From: Pythium myriotylum
Taxonomy: Eukaryota > Oomycota > Peronosporomycetes > Pythiales > Pythiaceae
Length of the DNA stretch: 64,000 nucleotides
Assembly (NCBI GenBank): GCA_023091665.1
Contig: JALJCQ010000030.1
Location: 1,924,501 to 1,988,500, forward strand
Reading direction: 5' to 3'
The notes beneath the pieces were generated by a model. The model saw only the letters and a list, made by a program, of their open reading frames with translations, had not been told where the DNA came from and ran no database searches. The position numbers and the translations under genes are program-made. This document shows, piece by piece, positions 42,419 through 52,779 of this stretch (its first letter is position 1; the number at the start of each line of letters is the position of its first letter).

Positions 42419-43114
42419 TCAATCCAGTGCCTGGTTGCACAGAGGACAGACTGGCTTTCGATCAGCGTTAACTGAAGTGAACGCCCACTTGTCGAGACAC
42501 TCCAAGTGGAACTCGTGCTTGCAGCGCTTGAGCAGCCGCATGAGGTCGCCCGACTGGTACTCCTCACAGCAAATACAGCAAGTATCATTGTTGGACGGGC
42601 CGCCACGGAACTCGACGAGTAGGTTGACGAGTTCTTCGCGCTCGACGCAGCCTGTGAACTCGACATCGCGGCGCTTCAAGCGGTCTTTCAACTCGTGGAT
42701 CGTCGACGCGCGGATTTCGTCGGGTGTCTTGAACTCTTCCATGGGCATACTCTGGATGGTGCGCATGGTGCGGTCAAACGACTGCTCGGCATTTTGAGCG
42801 GCGGCGGCGCCTCGGGCATTCGCAGAGGCCGCTGCCTCGCGACGTTGCTGCTCGCGCGCATGGGCCTCACGCACGTACTCGCGCCACGACATCTGTGGAC
42901 ACGTGCCACGCATGAGCACCATCTGGCGGATGACGCCGTAGAACTTGAAAAACATGATGATGGCCATGGCGAGCAGGAACATGAGCGCGATGGTGACGAT
43001 GGCGTCGCCGTCTTCGTCGGCGGCGTTCGACTGCAGCAGCGGCACGATCACCTGCACGAACACGAGCAGCGCGACCATCCACGGGTTGTCGGACGCGCTC
43101 ATGACGACGAACAT
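42419..43114 (-). CDS. membrane RING-H2 ubiquitin ligase with SAP/ARMET-C-like helix pair
   Basis: A 231-residue single-exon protein starting at MFVVMSASDNPW; the longer upstream frame is unlike protein. Two membrane segments are seen (WMVALLVFVQVIVPLL and IVTIALMFLLAMAIIMFFKF). A charged helix rich in Ala/Arg follows, then DEIRASTIHELKDRLKRR and CVEREELVNLLVEF, which resembles the SAP-like or MANF C-terminal fold. The end is a RING-H2 (CCICCEEY, CKHEFHLECLDKW, CPLC). This suggests an organelle-membrane E3 ligase. The gene is divergent from the Siw14-like gene. Confidence 0.85.
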   Translation of the reverse strand: MFVVMSASDNPWMVALLVFVQVIVPLLQSNAADEDGDAIVTIALMFLLAMAIIMFFKFYGVIRQMVLMRGTCPQMSWREYVREAHAREQQRREAAASANARGAAAAQNAEQSFDRTMRTIQSMPMEEFKTPDEIRASTIHELKDRLKRRDVEFTGCVEREELVNLLVEFRGGPSNNDTCCICCEEYQSGDLMRLLKRCKHEFHLECLDKWAFTSVNADRKPVCPLCNQALD

Positions 43115-43328
43115 GGTCGCTCCGAGGGGTTTAGTCGCGGCGTGACGTCGCGTCGGGCAGCTCCGGTTGTGGAGACCTTGGCCAGAACAGAAGCCCTCGG
43201 CTTCCAATAATAGCCTCTCGGTCACATCTCTCTTGCACGCACGCAGTGAAATTTTCTGCCAGATGTGTTACGAACTGACACGGAGTCGATAGGAGCGCAG
43301 ACGTTCGGAAAGCTGACTCGCGAGATCC

Positions 43329-44204
43329 TTGGCGATGGCGATGGCGAACGTGCCGGCGCTGATCCCGCCCTTCCGCTTCAGCTCCGTGCAGCACGAGCTC
43401 TATCGAGGCTCGTACCCGACGCTCAAGAACTTCCGGTTCCTGCGGAGGCTCCAGCTCAAGACCATCGTGTCAGTGATTCCAGAGCCGCCGACCTCCGACC
43501 TCGTCCAGTTCTGCGCCGATGAGAAGATCACCAACTACCACTTTTACGCAGAGAAGTTCACGTCCGACAACGTCACTGTCTCGCCGTCAGTCGTTGCTCA
43601 AATACTGCAGTTGCTGATCAAGCAAGAGAACTTGCCGCTGTATCTTCATTGTCTCGACGGCGCCAACGTCACAGGCATCATCATCATGGTCTTGCGCAAG
43701 TTGCAGAACTGGACGAAGATGGCGACCGTGTCCGAGTTCTGCCGCTTCACACGCGATCACGGCATCGAGAAGGACGAGTCTGAATACCTCTCGGCGTTTT
43801 CAGAGGAGATCGTGGTGCCATCCGACGTTCCGAAATGGCTTTGGAACGGCATCCGCATTGCCAAGCACCCGACGATGATCATCCACCAACCCGACCTCGA
43901 GACTCCAACTGGCGCTGTTGCTGATGGGAACGCAATTGGAAGGTATGTTCGAGAAAAGGTTTCTAGAGGCGGTTCTCCGTAGCTGATTGTGGGTTCGTGT
44001 GATGGGAGCAGCGTGCAGGGGTTGAGATGGGAGACCGACGTCGAGAAGACCGAGGCGATCATCCGACAGTTCGACGAGGCAAGCAGAACGCGTGCACTGA
44101 ACGAAGGAGGAGAAACAAACGAGGACCCAGACAACATCGACGAGACGCTCATGGACGTCGTGATTCCTCGCTCGCTCGAGGCTTTGGATCTCGCTGGTGT
44201 GTAG
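43329..44204 (+). CDS. Siw14/OCA-family tyrosine phosphatase-like protein, probably inactive
   Basis: Exons 43329-43942 and 44012-44204 give 268 residues; the acceptor at GAGCAG|C was chosen to keep frame. The fold marks of Siw14-type atypical dual-specificity phosphatases are clear (LYRGSYPTLKNFRFLRRL, TIVSVIPEPPT, RKLQNW). The P-loop reads HCLDGANVTG. The arginine of the HCX5R signature is replaced by valine, so catalysis is unlikely. Several fungal OCA proteins are likewise inactive partners. The start has three near methionines (43329, 43335, 43341). Confidence 0.85.
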
Positions 44205-44286
44205 CGCGAGATACAGGCATTATTTAATGACAAGGAATCATGCCAAATCATCAGAAATCTGTATATTCGTATGGTATGGGAATGGC

Positions 44287-46056
44287 TTAATGAGCCTCGA
44301 CTCGAGCCTCCTTCGCGGCTCCACCCAGCATTCGATCCTTAGCTGCCAGGAGGCGGTTTACGGCGTTGACGTAAGCTGTCGCAGACGCCACGAGAATATC
44401 CGTGTTCGCGCCATGTCCGACGTACTGACGGTTGCGTGACACACCAGTCTGCGGGTTCACCAGCTCACCAGGGGAGACTGGGGTCTCCGCGTCGTCTTCC
44501 ACACGGACCGTGACTTCACCGAGCGCCGTCGTACCGTCGGTGATACTGTTCACGCTGTATTCGTTCAGCTTCATGTCAGGCATGCCCGTTGCTCGCTTGA
44601 TTGCCACGTAAATCGCATCAATCGGACCAGTGCCCATTGCAGCCTCGCTCACTTCAGAGCCATCCTTGAACGCCAGCGTCACCGTCGCAGTCGGCTTGAC
44701 ACGGTTACCCGCAGTCACGTGAACTGATGTCAACGTCCAGTAGGCTTCCGGCTTGTACAGTTGGTCAGACACAATAGCTTCAATGTCGGCATCAGTCACC
44801 ACCTTCTTCTCGTCTGCCAGCACTTTGAACTTGTCCACGTAGTAGTCGAGCTGCTCTGGGGTCAGGTCTGTGAAGCCGAGCTGCTCCAGGCGCTTACCAT
44901 ACGCATGACGACCGGAGTGCTTACCCAGCACCATCTTGTTCTCAGTGAGACCAACCGACTCTGGGAGCATAATTTCGTAAGTTGCCTGGTGCTTGAGCAC
45001 ACCATCCTGGTGGATGCCCGACTCGTGGGCAAACGCGTTGGCGCCGACAATAGCCTTGTTCGGTTGCACGGCCATGCCCGTGTAGTGCGAGACCATGCGA
45101 CTGGCACGCATGATGTGGGTCGAGTCAACTGTCGAGTACACTGGAAAGTGCTGCGGGCGCGTCTTGAGCGTCATGATGATCTCCTCGAGCGCCGTGTTAC
45201 CAGCACGCTCGCCGATGCCGTTCAGGGTCACTTCGCACTGACGAGCACCGCCCTGAATTCCAGCGAGGGCATTCGCTGTCGCCAGACCCAGGTCGTTGTG
45301 ACAATGAGTCGAGAAGATAGCCTTCTCGCTGCCAGGCGTGTTCTCAATCAGATAGCGGAAGAGCGATCCATACTCCTCTGGAACGGTGTAGCCGACCGTG
45401 TCAGGAATGTTGAGCGTCGTTGCACCAGCCTTGATGACTTCGCCGAGCACCTCGCACAAGAAGTCAGGGTCGCTACGGCCTGCATCTTCAGGGGAGAACT
45501 CAACATCCGATGTGAGACTCGCGGCGAAAGACACAGCTTCCACGGCACGACGAATGCACTCATCACGAGAGATCTTGAGCTTGTACTTGAGGTGGATATC
45601 GGAGGTCGCCAGGAACGTGTGGATTCGGTGCGAAGGGGCGTGCTTGACCGCGTCGAAGCAGCGCTGGATGTCCTTCTCCGTGGCGCGGGCCAAGCCGGCG
45701 ATGGTCATGGGCTTGCCGGTCTTGCGATTGGCAGTCAGTGGGCCGATCTCTTTCGCGATGGCGGCGACTGCCTCGAAGTCGCCCGGGGACGAGATGGGGA
45801 AGCCAGCTTCGCACACGTCGACGCCCATGGCGCTGAGGGCGCGCGCGATGTCCATCTTCTCGCGGAAGTTGAGCGTGGCTCCGGGCGACTGCTCGCCGTC
45901 GCGCAGCGTCGTGTCAAAGAGGATCAGGCGGTCCTTGCCGGCTTCGGCCGAGTCGACGGCGGCGCCGCTGAGACGAGGAGCCGAGGCGGACGCCAGCGAG
46001 CGCGAGGCAGAGGGCGAGGCGCGGCGCGCGACTCTCCGGGCGGCGTGGTGCAGCAT
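44287..46056 (-). CDS. leuA: 2-isopropylmalate synthase
   Basis: A 589-residue single-exon enzyme. It starts at MLHHAARRVARRASP, an organellar targeting-type N-terminus; the longer upstream frame is non-coding. The catalytic TIM barrel has FDTTLRDGEQSPGATL, the metal site HCHNDLGLATANAL and GIGERAGNTALEEI, and HESGIHQDG. The C-terminal LeuA regulatory dimer domain ends near HGANTDILVASATAYV. It condenses acetyl-CoA with 2-oxoisovalerate, the first step of leucine synthesis, and the C-terminal domain gives leucine feedback inhibition. The symbol follows the bacterial name. Confidence 0.95.
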   Translation of the reverse strand: MLHHAARRVARRASPSASRSLASASAPRLSGAAVDSAEAGKDRLILFDTTLRDGEQSPGATLNFREKMDIARALSAMGVDVCEAGFPISSPGDFEAVAAIAKEIGPLTANRKTGKPMTIAGLARATEKDIQRCFDAVKHAPSHRIHTFLATSDIHLKYKLKISRDECIRRAVEAVSFAASLTSDVEFSPEDAGRSDPDFLCEVLGEVIKAGATTLNIPDTVGYTVPEEYGSLFRYLIENTPGSEKAIFSTHCHNDLGLATANALAGIQGGARQCEVTLNGIGERAGNTALEEIIMTLKTRPQHFPVYSTVDSTHIMRASRMVSHYTGMAVQPNKAIVGANAFAHESGIHQDGVLKHQATYEIMLPESVGLTENKMVLGKHSGRHAYGKRLEQLGFTDLTPEQLDYYVDKFKVLADEKKVVTDADIEAIVSDQLYKPEAYWTLTSVHVTAGNRVKPTATVTLAFKDGSEVSEAAMGTGPIDAIYVAIKRATGMPDMKLNEYSVNSITDGTTALGEVTVRVEDDAETPVSPGELVNPQTGVSRNRQYVGHGANTDILVASATAYVNAVNRLLAAKDRMLGGAAKEARVEAH

Positions 46057-46629
46057 GGTCGAGGGCTCTCGGGGGCGAAATGCGGAATAAGGAGGAGCTC
46101 CGCGCTGGCGTTGGCGTCGGGGAGTTGCCGTCGGTGTTTGCGCCGCCGCTTGGTGAGTTGGTGACTGGGCTCGTCGTTGGCGCCATGTTTGGCCAAACGC
46201 CGCGCGATCTTTGCCAAGTCTCATAGGCTGGACGCCAAATGTACTTAGGTAAGGTACACAAGTCGACGTGACTGGGTGGGTTGGTGGCCAAACCCATTTC
46301 GAGCCAAAGTGACCAGCGCCGAGATTCAAGTCGGGAAAGTTCTGGTGGTCAGCTCCGGATATCGGGTGACGGGTCGGGTCTCGACGACTGACCCACAGGC
46401 TATGTTGAAGTTCGAGGATGGTTAAGTGGTTGAACTGGAACGTATTGAACGTTCAGGACAACTCCTTGTGAGGCGCTTGGCATTTCAACAGTGGACAAGA
46501 TATTGAACGTTCAGGACAACTCCTTGTGAGGCGCTTGGCATTTCAGGACAACTCCTTGTGAGGCGCTTGGCATTTCAACAGTGGACAAGAAAAAAGAGCG
46601 CGCCATTCACAACCTATCCAGCCTTGCAC
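46057..46629. other. 573 bp intergenic region with tandem repeats
   Basis: Upstream of the 2-isopropylmalate synthase gene and downstream of the polymerase kappa gene, both minus. The repeat block at 46443-46590 is the only feature. Confidence 0.5.
46443..46590 (+). repeat. imperfect tandem repeat, about 58 bp unit
   Basis: A 58 bp unit from 46443 (TATTGAACGTTCAGGACAAC onward, ending GTGGACAAGA at 46500) is followed by a partial copy of 44 bp (46501-46544) and then a 46 bp copy lacking the first 12 bp (46545-46590). All three share the core CTTGTGAGGCGCTTGGCATT. Confidence 0.9.
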
Positions 46630-48909
46630 TCATCGTGCCTGAAAGAAACCGTCCAACGGTTTCCGCTTGCTCCCTCTTTGTGGTCTACGAAGGCACGCAT
46701 CGACATGCACGTCGACAGCTATTGCGTTGCCCGCATTTATCAGTTTCCCACACACAGGGCATGGTTGGAACTCAATGTCTGCCCGAGCGACATTTCCCGA
46801 CATATTAGCAAACGATGAGAGATAGAAATCCATTCGCTGTCGTGAACGCCGAGGTGACAATTCACGCGGAACAATATTGTCCTGTTTTGGGAGCGAGCCA
46901 TCAGCCGTAAATGGACCGATTCGACGCTGGCGCTTTGAATCAACTTTTTGGTCGTGCTGTCTGGCGTCCTCATCATAACTACCAGCTTCAAAGTTCCTGT
47001 TAGCCGGCTTCGAGTCCAGGTCATTGAAACAGTCGAGTGGTTCAGTAGCAGATGCCCTCTTCGTGAAATTATCAATCAAAGCTTGACGATGGTGCGACCT
47101 GGAGCCAACGTCTGTTTCTAGCTTGCCGTCTGTAGAGACGAGTGCTGAAGCTTTCACCCCCATGAGCCGCAACCGCAGCGGCATCTCCTTCCGGAGCAGC
47201 TCCAAGGCAAGACCGTACAAGTCCTCTTTCGAGCGAACCGTCTGGGACGTGCTGACAGCTCGAGTTCGCACTGAGAAGTCGACGCATTTGAGCTTCAGCG
47301 TGATTGTTTTAGCTCCGTGGGCACCATGGGCCATGTCTGTTGATAGCTTGTCACATAGTTCCAGACATATCTTCTCTAAAGTCTTTGGGTCTCCGATCCC
47401 TTGGGCTGAGAATGTGCGCTCCCGACTGTAACTCTTGCGTCCACTATGGGCCTCCTCGCCGTCAGGAGCTTGCATTCCCAAGGAGATCCGGAGCAGCCAC
47501 GACGCTGTTTTGTCGGAGAATACGTGCGCCAGCTCTACTCGGCGATCATACAAGTCTTTGCCTGTTGCTATCTCCAAAGCCGAACTTAAAGTCTTCTCCA
47601 TCACCTTCCCAATACCTCCAATTTTGCGAATCGGCAGTTTCTCGATGAACGAGAGGACGTCGTCTCGACTGAACGGCAGAACATATTGACCATTTGGTTT
47701 GTTGATGTCGGAGCAAATCTTGGCCAGCATGGTGTTTGCTGCAATGCCCGCGCTAGCTGTCAGCTTAGTTGTTTCGAATATTCTTTGACGAATCTCATTC
47801 ACAATCGCAGATGCAGCTTCTTCGCGTTTCTCTGCTGGAACATTATTGACTGCACGTGTTCGTTTTCTGGACTGAGTCTGTGTCGCTTTGCGATTCAGTA
47901 TGGCGCGATTAAGGTCGCTATCGGAAGTTCTCTCGACGCACTCGCGATCAAAACCAACGTAAGGGTCTGAACAGACCCCTGTGGTGGCTAGGATTTCGGT
48001 GCCATCTTCGTCTTCAGCATCGCCACAACTTTCGTCGCTGTGGTCACGCTCTGTGCTACTAGTGCAATATCTCGACCAATTTTCTTCGATGAAATCAGTG
48101 ATGTCGCAGTATACTTCGTCGAGGCTCATTGCACGAAAGTTGGGATCATATTGTTCAACAATCTGTCGTATCTGCGTGGCAATGGTGGTGTACTTGTCGA
48201 AGTTAGGAGGCACGATCACGAGGTCAGGACACAACTCCTTGCCAATGAACCCGGGCATCGCGGCACGCACACCGAATTTTCGTGCGACATAGTTCGTAGT
48301 GGACAGCATGCCAATACCGCCAACAGCCAGAGGCTTGTCCCGGAGGCTTGGATTATCTCGCATCTCAACTGCAGCGTAGAACATGTCCATGTCCACGACG
48401 ACCTTGGTCCGTGTGAGCTCTCGAGTAGCCTCCAATTTTGCAACTCGCGCATCTATTTGGCGCCGTAACACCTCCCTCTTGGAAGTTGTAAGCGATTTGA
48501 GCTTGTCCCGCATATCTTGAATCCGCGCCTCGACCTTCTCGTTCTGTTTGATCGAGTTCTGGAAGAAGAGCGAGTCCTTGGACATCTCAAACACAACCTT
48601 CTGGACGTGATCCTTGTCGACATCTTTCATCCCAGCTTTCGCGGCCGTGAACACAAACATCTGCGCTGCTTGCGTCGCTGTTGGCTGGTTCGCGCCCGCG
48701 TGCCGTGCTTCATCTGCCTTGTGCATGCTGGCGGCTCCTGTTCTCAGCGACGAGCCTCCCTGGCGCTGTTCACTCTCGTCCTCTGCCCGTTGCTGTGTAT
48801 CCTCACTTCTGCCGGTGTTCTCGGCGGTGTGAGGATCGGCTGCGGGTGGGAGCCGCATCGCCAATGCTGCACTTCCTGCATGTGGCTTCGCGATGTGAAC
48901 GTCAAGCAA
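46630..48909 (-). CDS. POLK: DNA polymerase kappa (DinB-type Y-family polymerase)
   Basis: A 759-residue single-exon protein. The N-clasp helices (SLFFQNSIKQNEKVEARI) precede the palm with VDMDMFYAAVE and the catalytic MSLDEVYCDIT. The helix-hairpin-helix reads KIGGIGKVMEKTL, and the little finger begins near KSYSRERTFSAQG. A long insert rich in Asp/Ser lies between the palm motifs. Near the C-terminus is a UBZ-type zinc finger (CPVCGKLI then HVDAC), and the last residues RKPLDGFF form a PIP-like motif, as in vertebrate Pol kappa. It bypasses bulky DNA lesions. It is divergent from NME7, 180 bp apart. Confidence 0.94.
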   Translation of the reverse strand: MLDVHIAKPHAGSAALAMRLPPAADPHTAENTGRSEDTQQRAEDESEQRQGGSSLRTGAASMHKADEARHAGANQPTATQAAQMFVFTAAKAGMKDVDKDHVQKVVFEMSKDSLFFQNSIKQNEKVEARIQDMRDKLKSLTTSKREVLRRQIDARVAKLEATRELTRTKVVVDMDMFYAAVEMRDNPSLRDKPLAVGGIGMLSTTNYVARKFGVRAAMPGFIGKELCPDLVIVPPNFDKYTTIATQIRQIVEQYDPNFRAMSLDEVYCDITDFIEENWSRYCTSSTERDHSDESCGDAEDEDGTEILATTGVCSDPYVGFDRECVERTSDSDLNRAILNRKATQTQSRKRTRAVNNVPAEKREEAASAIVNEIRQRIFETTKLTASAGIAANTMLAKICSDINKPNGQYVLPFSRDDVLSFIEKLPIRKIGGIGKVMEKTLSSALEIATGKDLYDRRVELAHVFSDKTASWLLRISLGMQAPDGEEAHSGRKSYSRERTFSAQGIGDPKTLEKICLELCDKLSTDMAHGAHGAKTITLKLKCVDFSVRTRAVSTSQTVRSKEDLYGLALELLRKEMPLRLRLMGVKASALVSTDGKLETDVGSRSHHRQALIDNFTKRASATEPLDCFNDLDSKPANRNFEAGSYDEDARQHDQKVDSKRQRRIGPFTADGSLPKQDNIVPRELSPRRSRQRMDFYLSSFANMSGNVARADIEFQPCPVCGKLINAGNAIAVDVHVDACLRRPQRGSKRKPLDGFFQAR

Positions 48910-49089
48910 TTACGCTCGACTTAAAATAGTGTGGCGCACTCCACTTTAGTAACATTACAGAGGTTTTTGGCGCGAACCGCTTCAACTCGGACCTGTTCTT
49001 CCGCCAAGGCTCAAATGGTTCAAAAATAGACGAGGCTGCGATTGCGGCCTTTGGACGAGTCACAAGACAGCAGATTCGAAGCCGCTGCC

Positions 49090-50265
49090 ATGGACGAAGA
49101 AAAGCACCTGTCGTTCTTTCTGGAGTGGCATGACCCCCAAGCGGACCAGCTCAAGCCCTACATTCTCCACTTCTACAGCGATGAGACTTTGGAACTGGTA
49201 AGCTCAAGTGGGCGGTTTTGTGAATGACCCGATGCATCACATCACTGCGAGCGCAGATTGAGCGGAAGAGCCGACGTGTATTCCTCAAAAGAATCCGCAT
49301 TCCTACCGTTTCGCGGAGGGATCTCTTCATCGGCGCGTCCGTCACAGTGTAGGTTCCGTTTAGCCATTTGGTCCCCGCAGAACACTAAATCAAAGACCTC
49401 CAGCTATTCTCGTCAGCTTACTATCCTCGAGGCGGCAAACGAATTCACGAGATTGCGTCTTCAGCAGCATGCTAACAAGGGAACTATTGTGATCTTGCCG
49501 AAGGGTTATCACAGTATGGGGAAGATCCTCACCGCCATAGAGCAAAGTGGGGCAAACGGCGACGAGATCCAAATCGTGAACACGCTCATGCTTCAATTTG
49601 ACTCGGGTCACTTGCCAGTACTCACGTCTTTGTTCGTCCCACAACTGTCGCTGGCACAGCTACAGCAGCAGCTCGTCACAAAGGATGTTTCTTTGGTTGT
49701 AGAACTGAAATTGTCCACTTCGAACTCTCTGGAAGAAGTCAAAGCCAAGCTAGATGCGAAGAGTCTCAGCAACCTCATTCTTGTCGCTGAATTGGGTCTT
49801 GATCGGCTCCTATCCTGTGGTCCGGTGACTACAACCGCTGTACTTGACAACTGCTCGTTGTGCCTGATTCGGCCCCGTCTACTCCGCGAGCGGCGCGTTG
49901 GAGAGATTGTCGATGAGATTCTTGGGGCAGGATTCGAGATTTCAGCGCTCAAACTCATCCACCTGAAGACTGAAGAAGCGGATGAGTTGTTCAACGTCTA
50001 CAAGGGCATCTGGCGTCTTTACCAAGAAGTGATAAAGTACATGACGTCGGCACCTTGCGTTGCAATAGAAGTGAGAAGTCAGGACGCTGTCCAAACCTTC
50101 CGTGAACTCTGCGGCCCGCACGATGTTGAAATCGCTCGCGCCATACGGCCAACTAGTATTCGAGCGCGATTCGGCAAAAGCAATCTCCATAACGCCGTGC
50201 ACTGTACTGACTGTCCGGAGGATGGTGTGTTGGAGACACAATATGTATTCACAACACTGAGTTAG
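49090..50265 (+). CDS. NME7: NME7-like nucleoside diphosphate kinase-domain flagellar protein
   Basis: Exons 49090-49197, 49257-49348 and 49404-50265 give 353 residues. The N-terminal DM10 domain is split by two introns (FFLEWHDPQADQLKPYILHF, then FLKRIRIPTV and DLFIGASVTV). Two NDK-like domains follow. The first is degenerate: the LIKPD start and the active-site His block are not visible. The second has LIRPRLL, GFEISALKL, FRELCGPHD, RARFGKSN and NAVHCTDCPEDG with the catalytic histidine. NME7 is a ciliary microtubule inner protein and part of the gamma-tubulin ring complex in animals. Confidence 0.85.
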
Positions 50266-50317
50266 GATGAATCTCAAACCAATTCATTGTATTGTCCTGA
50301 AGGCCAACTCAAAAAAT

Positions 50318-52525
50318 CTAGCCGCAACCCGACTCAGTCGACTGGTACTCAAACTCGACGACCTTGCCGTCCTTGGTACGACGGAAGCGTTTCTCAACAG
50401 GATCGAATCCCTGCTCCTTGGCATCATACACGGCCCACGATGGTGTCTCAGCGATGTAGTCGTCTGCTGTAAAGGTCGATCCGTCCTCATAGTACTTCGC
50501 GATAAGGTCATGGAACTTCTCGTAGTTGATCCATGTGTGCCATTTGCCTTCGATATGGAACTTCTTCTTGGCAATAAGCACGCAGTTTGAGTGTGCGTGC
50601 TCAGCAGCCAATCCATAGTCGCCCGATACACGGTCACAAAGAGCAGCACAGAAGTTCCGAACCTCTTCGTGCCAAGGCACGTTTTTCATCGTCAGGTCAG
50701 AACCATCCGATTTCCCGCAGTAAGTCACTGCTTTAACTTCGATGAAGTCGGGCTGGCCAATCTTGATGAGTTCAGCATAGTTGTCGAGCTCTTGCATATT
50801 GTACTCCTTCACAAGTGTCAGACGATAGACTGTTCTTTGTCCCTTTTTCTTCAACTCTGCTAGACAAGAAAGGAAGCGCTCCCAGAAGTCTTTGAACAAT
50901 GGACGATCCACAGCCTGGAGCGACTCCTTCGTCGCAGCATCGACGCTGACGTAAAGCTGAGTAATAGGCTCGAGTTCTTGGATCTTCTCTGGAAACTGAG
51001 CGTTCGTCACCAGGAAGGAGGATATGCGTCGCGCGTGAAGCTCACGACAGAACTCGTTGATATGAGGGTACATGATGGGCTCTCCTACAAGCGATAGAGC
51101 ACAGTGGCGTACAGTGAATGCCTCTTGCCAGCGATCCGTGATAAGGCCAGGTAGACCCTTCAATTCCTTGATCATATTCTGGTGACGCTCCACTGCTCCT
51201 TGAACTAATACCGTCGGGTCATCCGTCTTCCAACGCCAAACACGGCCAACAGGATTCTTGTGGTGTCGCCAGCAGAAAACGCACTTGTTTGCACACGCTA
51301 GGCTTGGAGTTGTCTCCATGCACTGGTAGCTAGTGATACCATAGAAAGTATGCTTGTAGCAGCCCCCTCGACCACGCAGTTGATGCTTCGTCCATCGACA
51401 GAGCTTGACAGCACTGTGGGTGCCGATAATTTTGTACCCTTCCTTCGTAAGAGCCTTCCGCTGCATTGGTGTGATCATTTCACGGGAAAGGTTTGCTGCC
51501 TCGGACTCCTTCATCGACTTGCCAATATCCTCAACATCCACGACCCCGTTGTCCTCCCCACCTTTCGATCCGTTCAAGTCGGAACCATCAGCACCTTCAT
51601 CTTCGTCATCTGAGAAATCTCCCGTGAGCACTTTCTCGTTCATCAGATCTTCCTCATTGAGCTCAACAGCCTCCCCATTCTCCTCATCGATAAGAGCCTG
51701 TTTTGCCTTCTTTTGTCGACGAAACTCCTTCTGTGAGAGCCACTGCGTTCCCTTTGGCTTCCCCTTCGGGGATCCGTTCGATGATGCCGACGTGGCGTAA
51801 AGCTCAGACACGTATTCACACATAGCCGCGATGAGGGTGTCGCGCCACTGTTCAAATGGCTTGGTCTGGTCGACATTATCGTCCGCGAGGCCCATTGGGC
51901 AGAGCGCTGGCGAACCCAGTTCCGCCAAATCACGCTCAACTTGCTTTGCTGCGGTGCCATAGTGCTCATCGTACTCAGCATTCCCCAGCCCAAACACAGC
52001 GTGAGGCACCTTCTCGAGCCAGACTTTCGAGACTCGAAAGTCAAGCGCCATGTCATTAAGCCAAGCACAGAACACACGGGCGTCTTGTGGGGGCACGCCT
52101 TGTGTCCACGTAGACATGATCACGATCACAATTGATTCCTGTTCCAGGTTGTCCTGGTCGTAATCCTTCATGTTGACCACACTCGTCTGGAAGTGGAAGC
52201 CTGCGATATGGAGAGCGAACAATGCTCGTTCGAGGTTCTCGGCCATCTTCTTGGACGTGCCTGTCTGCGTGCCGTAAAGAATGCGCACAGGCACGGTTGG
52301 CAGCTCTTCTTTGGGCTTGGTCACATTCTTGGAGGCCGCGGCCCCGTTCTTCTTGGCTCGCGCCGCCTTGCGCGATGCCACAAGCGTCTTCTTCGGCGCT
52401 TCCTTGGTGGGCGCGACGCCGTGTGTCTTGACGAAGTAGTAGACGCCAACGGCCGCCGTGGCGAGCAGCAGCGCGCCGAGCGCCGCACTCCGCTTGGACG
52501 GAGTCGCGCGGCCCGCAGACGCCAT
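50318..52525 (-). CDS. TYW1: TYW1, tRNA 4-demethylwyosine synthase
   Basis: A 735-residue single-exon protein starting at MASAGRATPSKRS, followed by a membrane anchor (LGALLLATAAVGVYYFV). A flavodoxin domain has LYGTQTGTSKKMAENL and VIVIMSTWTQG, then AVFGLGNAEYD. An acidic linker joins the radical-SAM domain with the cluster motif CANKCVFCWRHHKNP, preceded by SYQCMETTPSLAC. Downstream are LSLVGEPIMYP, VSVDAATKESLQAVDRP and CVLIAKKKFH. TYW1 makes the tricyclic core of wybutosine at G37 of tRNA-Phe. It shares a 254 bp divergent promoter with the ATP synthase epsilon gene. Confidence 0.96.
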   Translation of the reverse strand: MASAGRATPSKRSAALGALLLATAAVGVYYFVKTHGVAPTKEAPKKTLVASRKAARAKKNGAAASKNVTKPKEELPTVPVRILYGTQTGTSKKMAENLERALFALHIAGFHFQTSVVNMKDYDQDNLEQESIVIVIMSTWTQGVPPQDARVFCAWLNDMALDFRVSKVWLEKVPHAVFGLGNAEYDEHYGTAAKQVERDLAELGSPALCPMGLADDNVDQTKPFEQWRDTLIAAMCEYVSELYATSASSNGSPKGKPKGTQWLSQKEFRRQKKAKQALIDEENGEAVELNEEDLMNEKVLTGDFSDDEDEGADGSDLNGSKGGEDNGVVDVEDIGKSMKESEAANLSREMITPMQRKALTKEGYKIIGTHSAVKLCRWTKHQLRGRGGCYKHTFYGITSYQCMETTPSLACANKCVFCWRHHKNPVGRVWRWKTDDPTVLVQGAVERHQNMIKELKGLPGLITDRWQEAFTVRHCALSLVGEPIMYPHINEFCRELHARRISSFLVTNAQFPEKIQELEPITQLYVSVDAATKESLQAVDRPLFKDFWERFLSCLAELKKKGQRTVYRLTLVKEYNMQELDNYAELIKIGQPDFIEVKAVTYCGKSDGSDLTMKNVPWHEEVRNFCAALCDRVSGDYGLAAEHAHSNCVLIAKKKFHIEGKWHTWINYEKFHDLIAKYYEDGSTFTADDYIAETPSWAVYDAKEQGFDPVEKRFRRTKDGKVVEFEYQSTESGCG

Positions 52526-52779
52526 TCGCTCGCGCTCGATTTCGTTGGAAGTGCCGACGCCAACGAACACGACACCAACAGAACGTGGCATGCGTGTGCC
52601 ACAACCAGGTGTGGTTTTTCCAATAATGTCACGGAAGACGCTAAGTGGGGTCCTCCACGATTCGAAATTGAATTGCGGTCGACCCCCCAATTTGGCCAAT
52701 AGGCGTGATGCAGTCGTGTGCCGACAGGGGAGAGCCACACGACGCCGCTCCCTGGTTCCCCACAGAGCAAGCGACCACG

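Noticed and set aside
44761..46164. 467-codon plus-strand open frame
   Set aside because: It is antisense to 2-isopropylmalate synthase; its length follows from the high GC content and codon bias.
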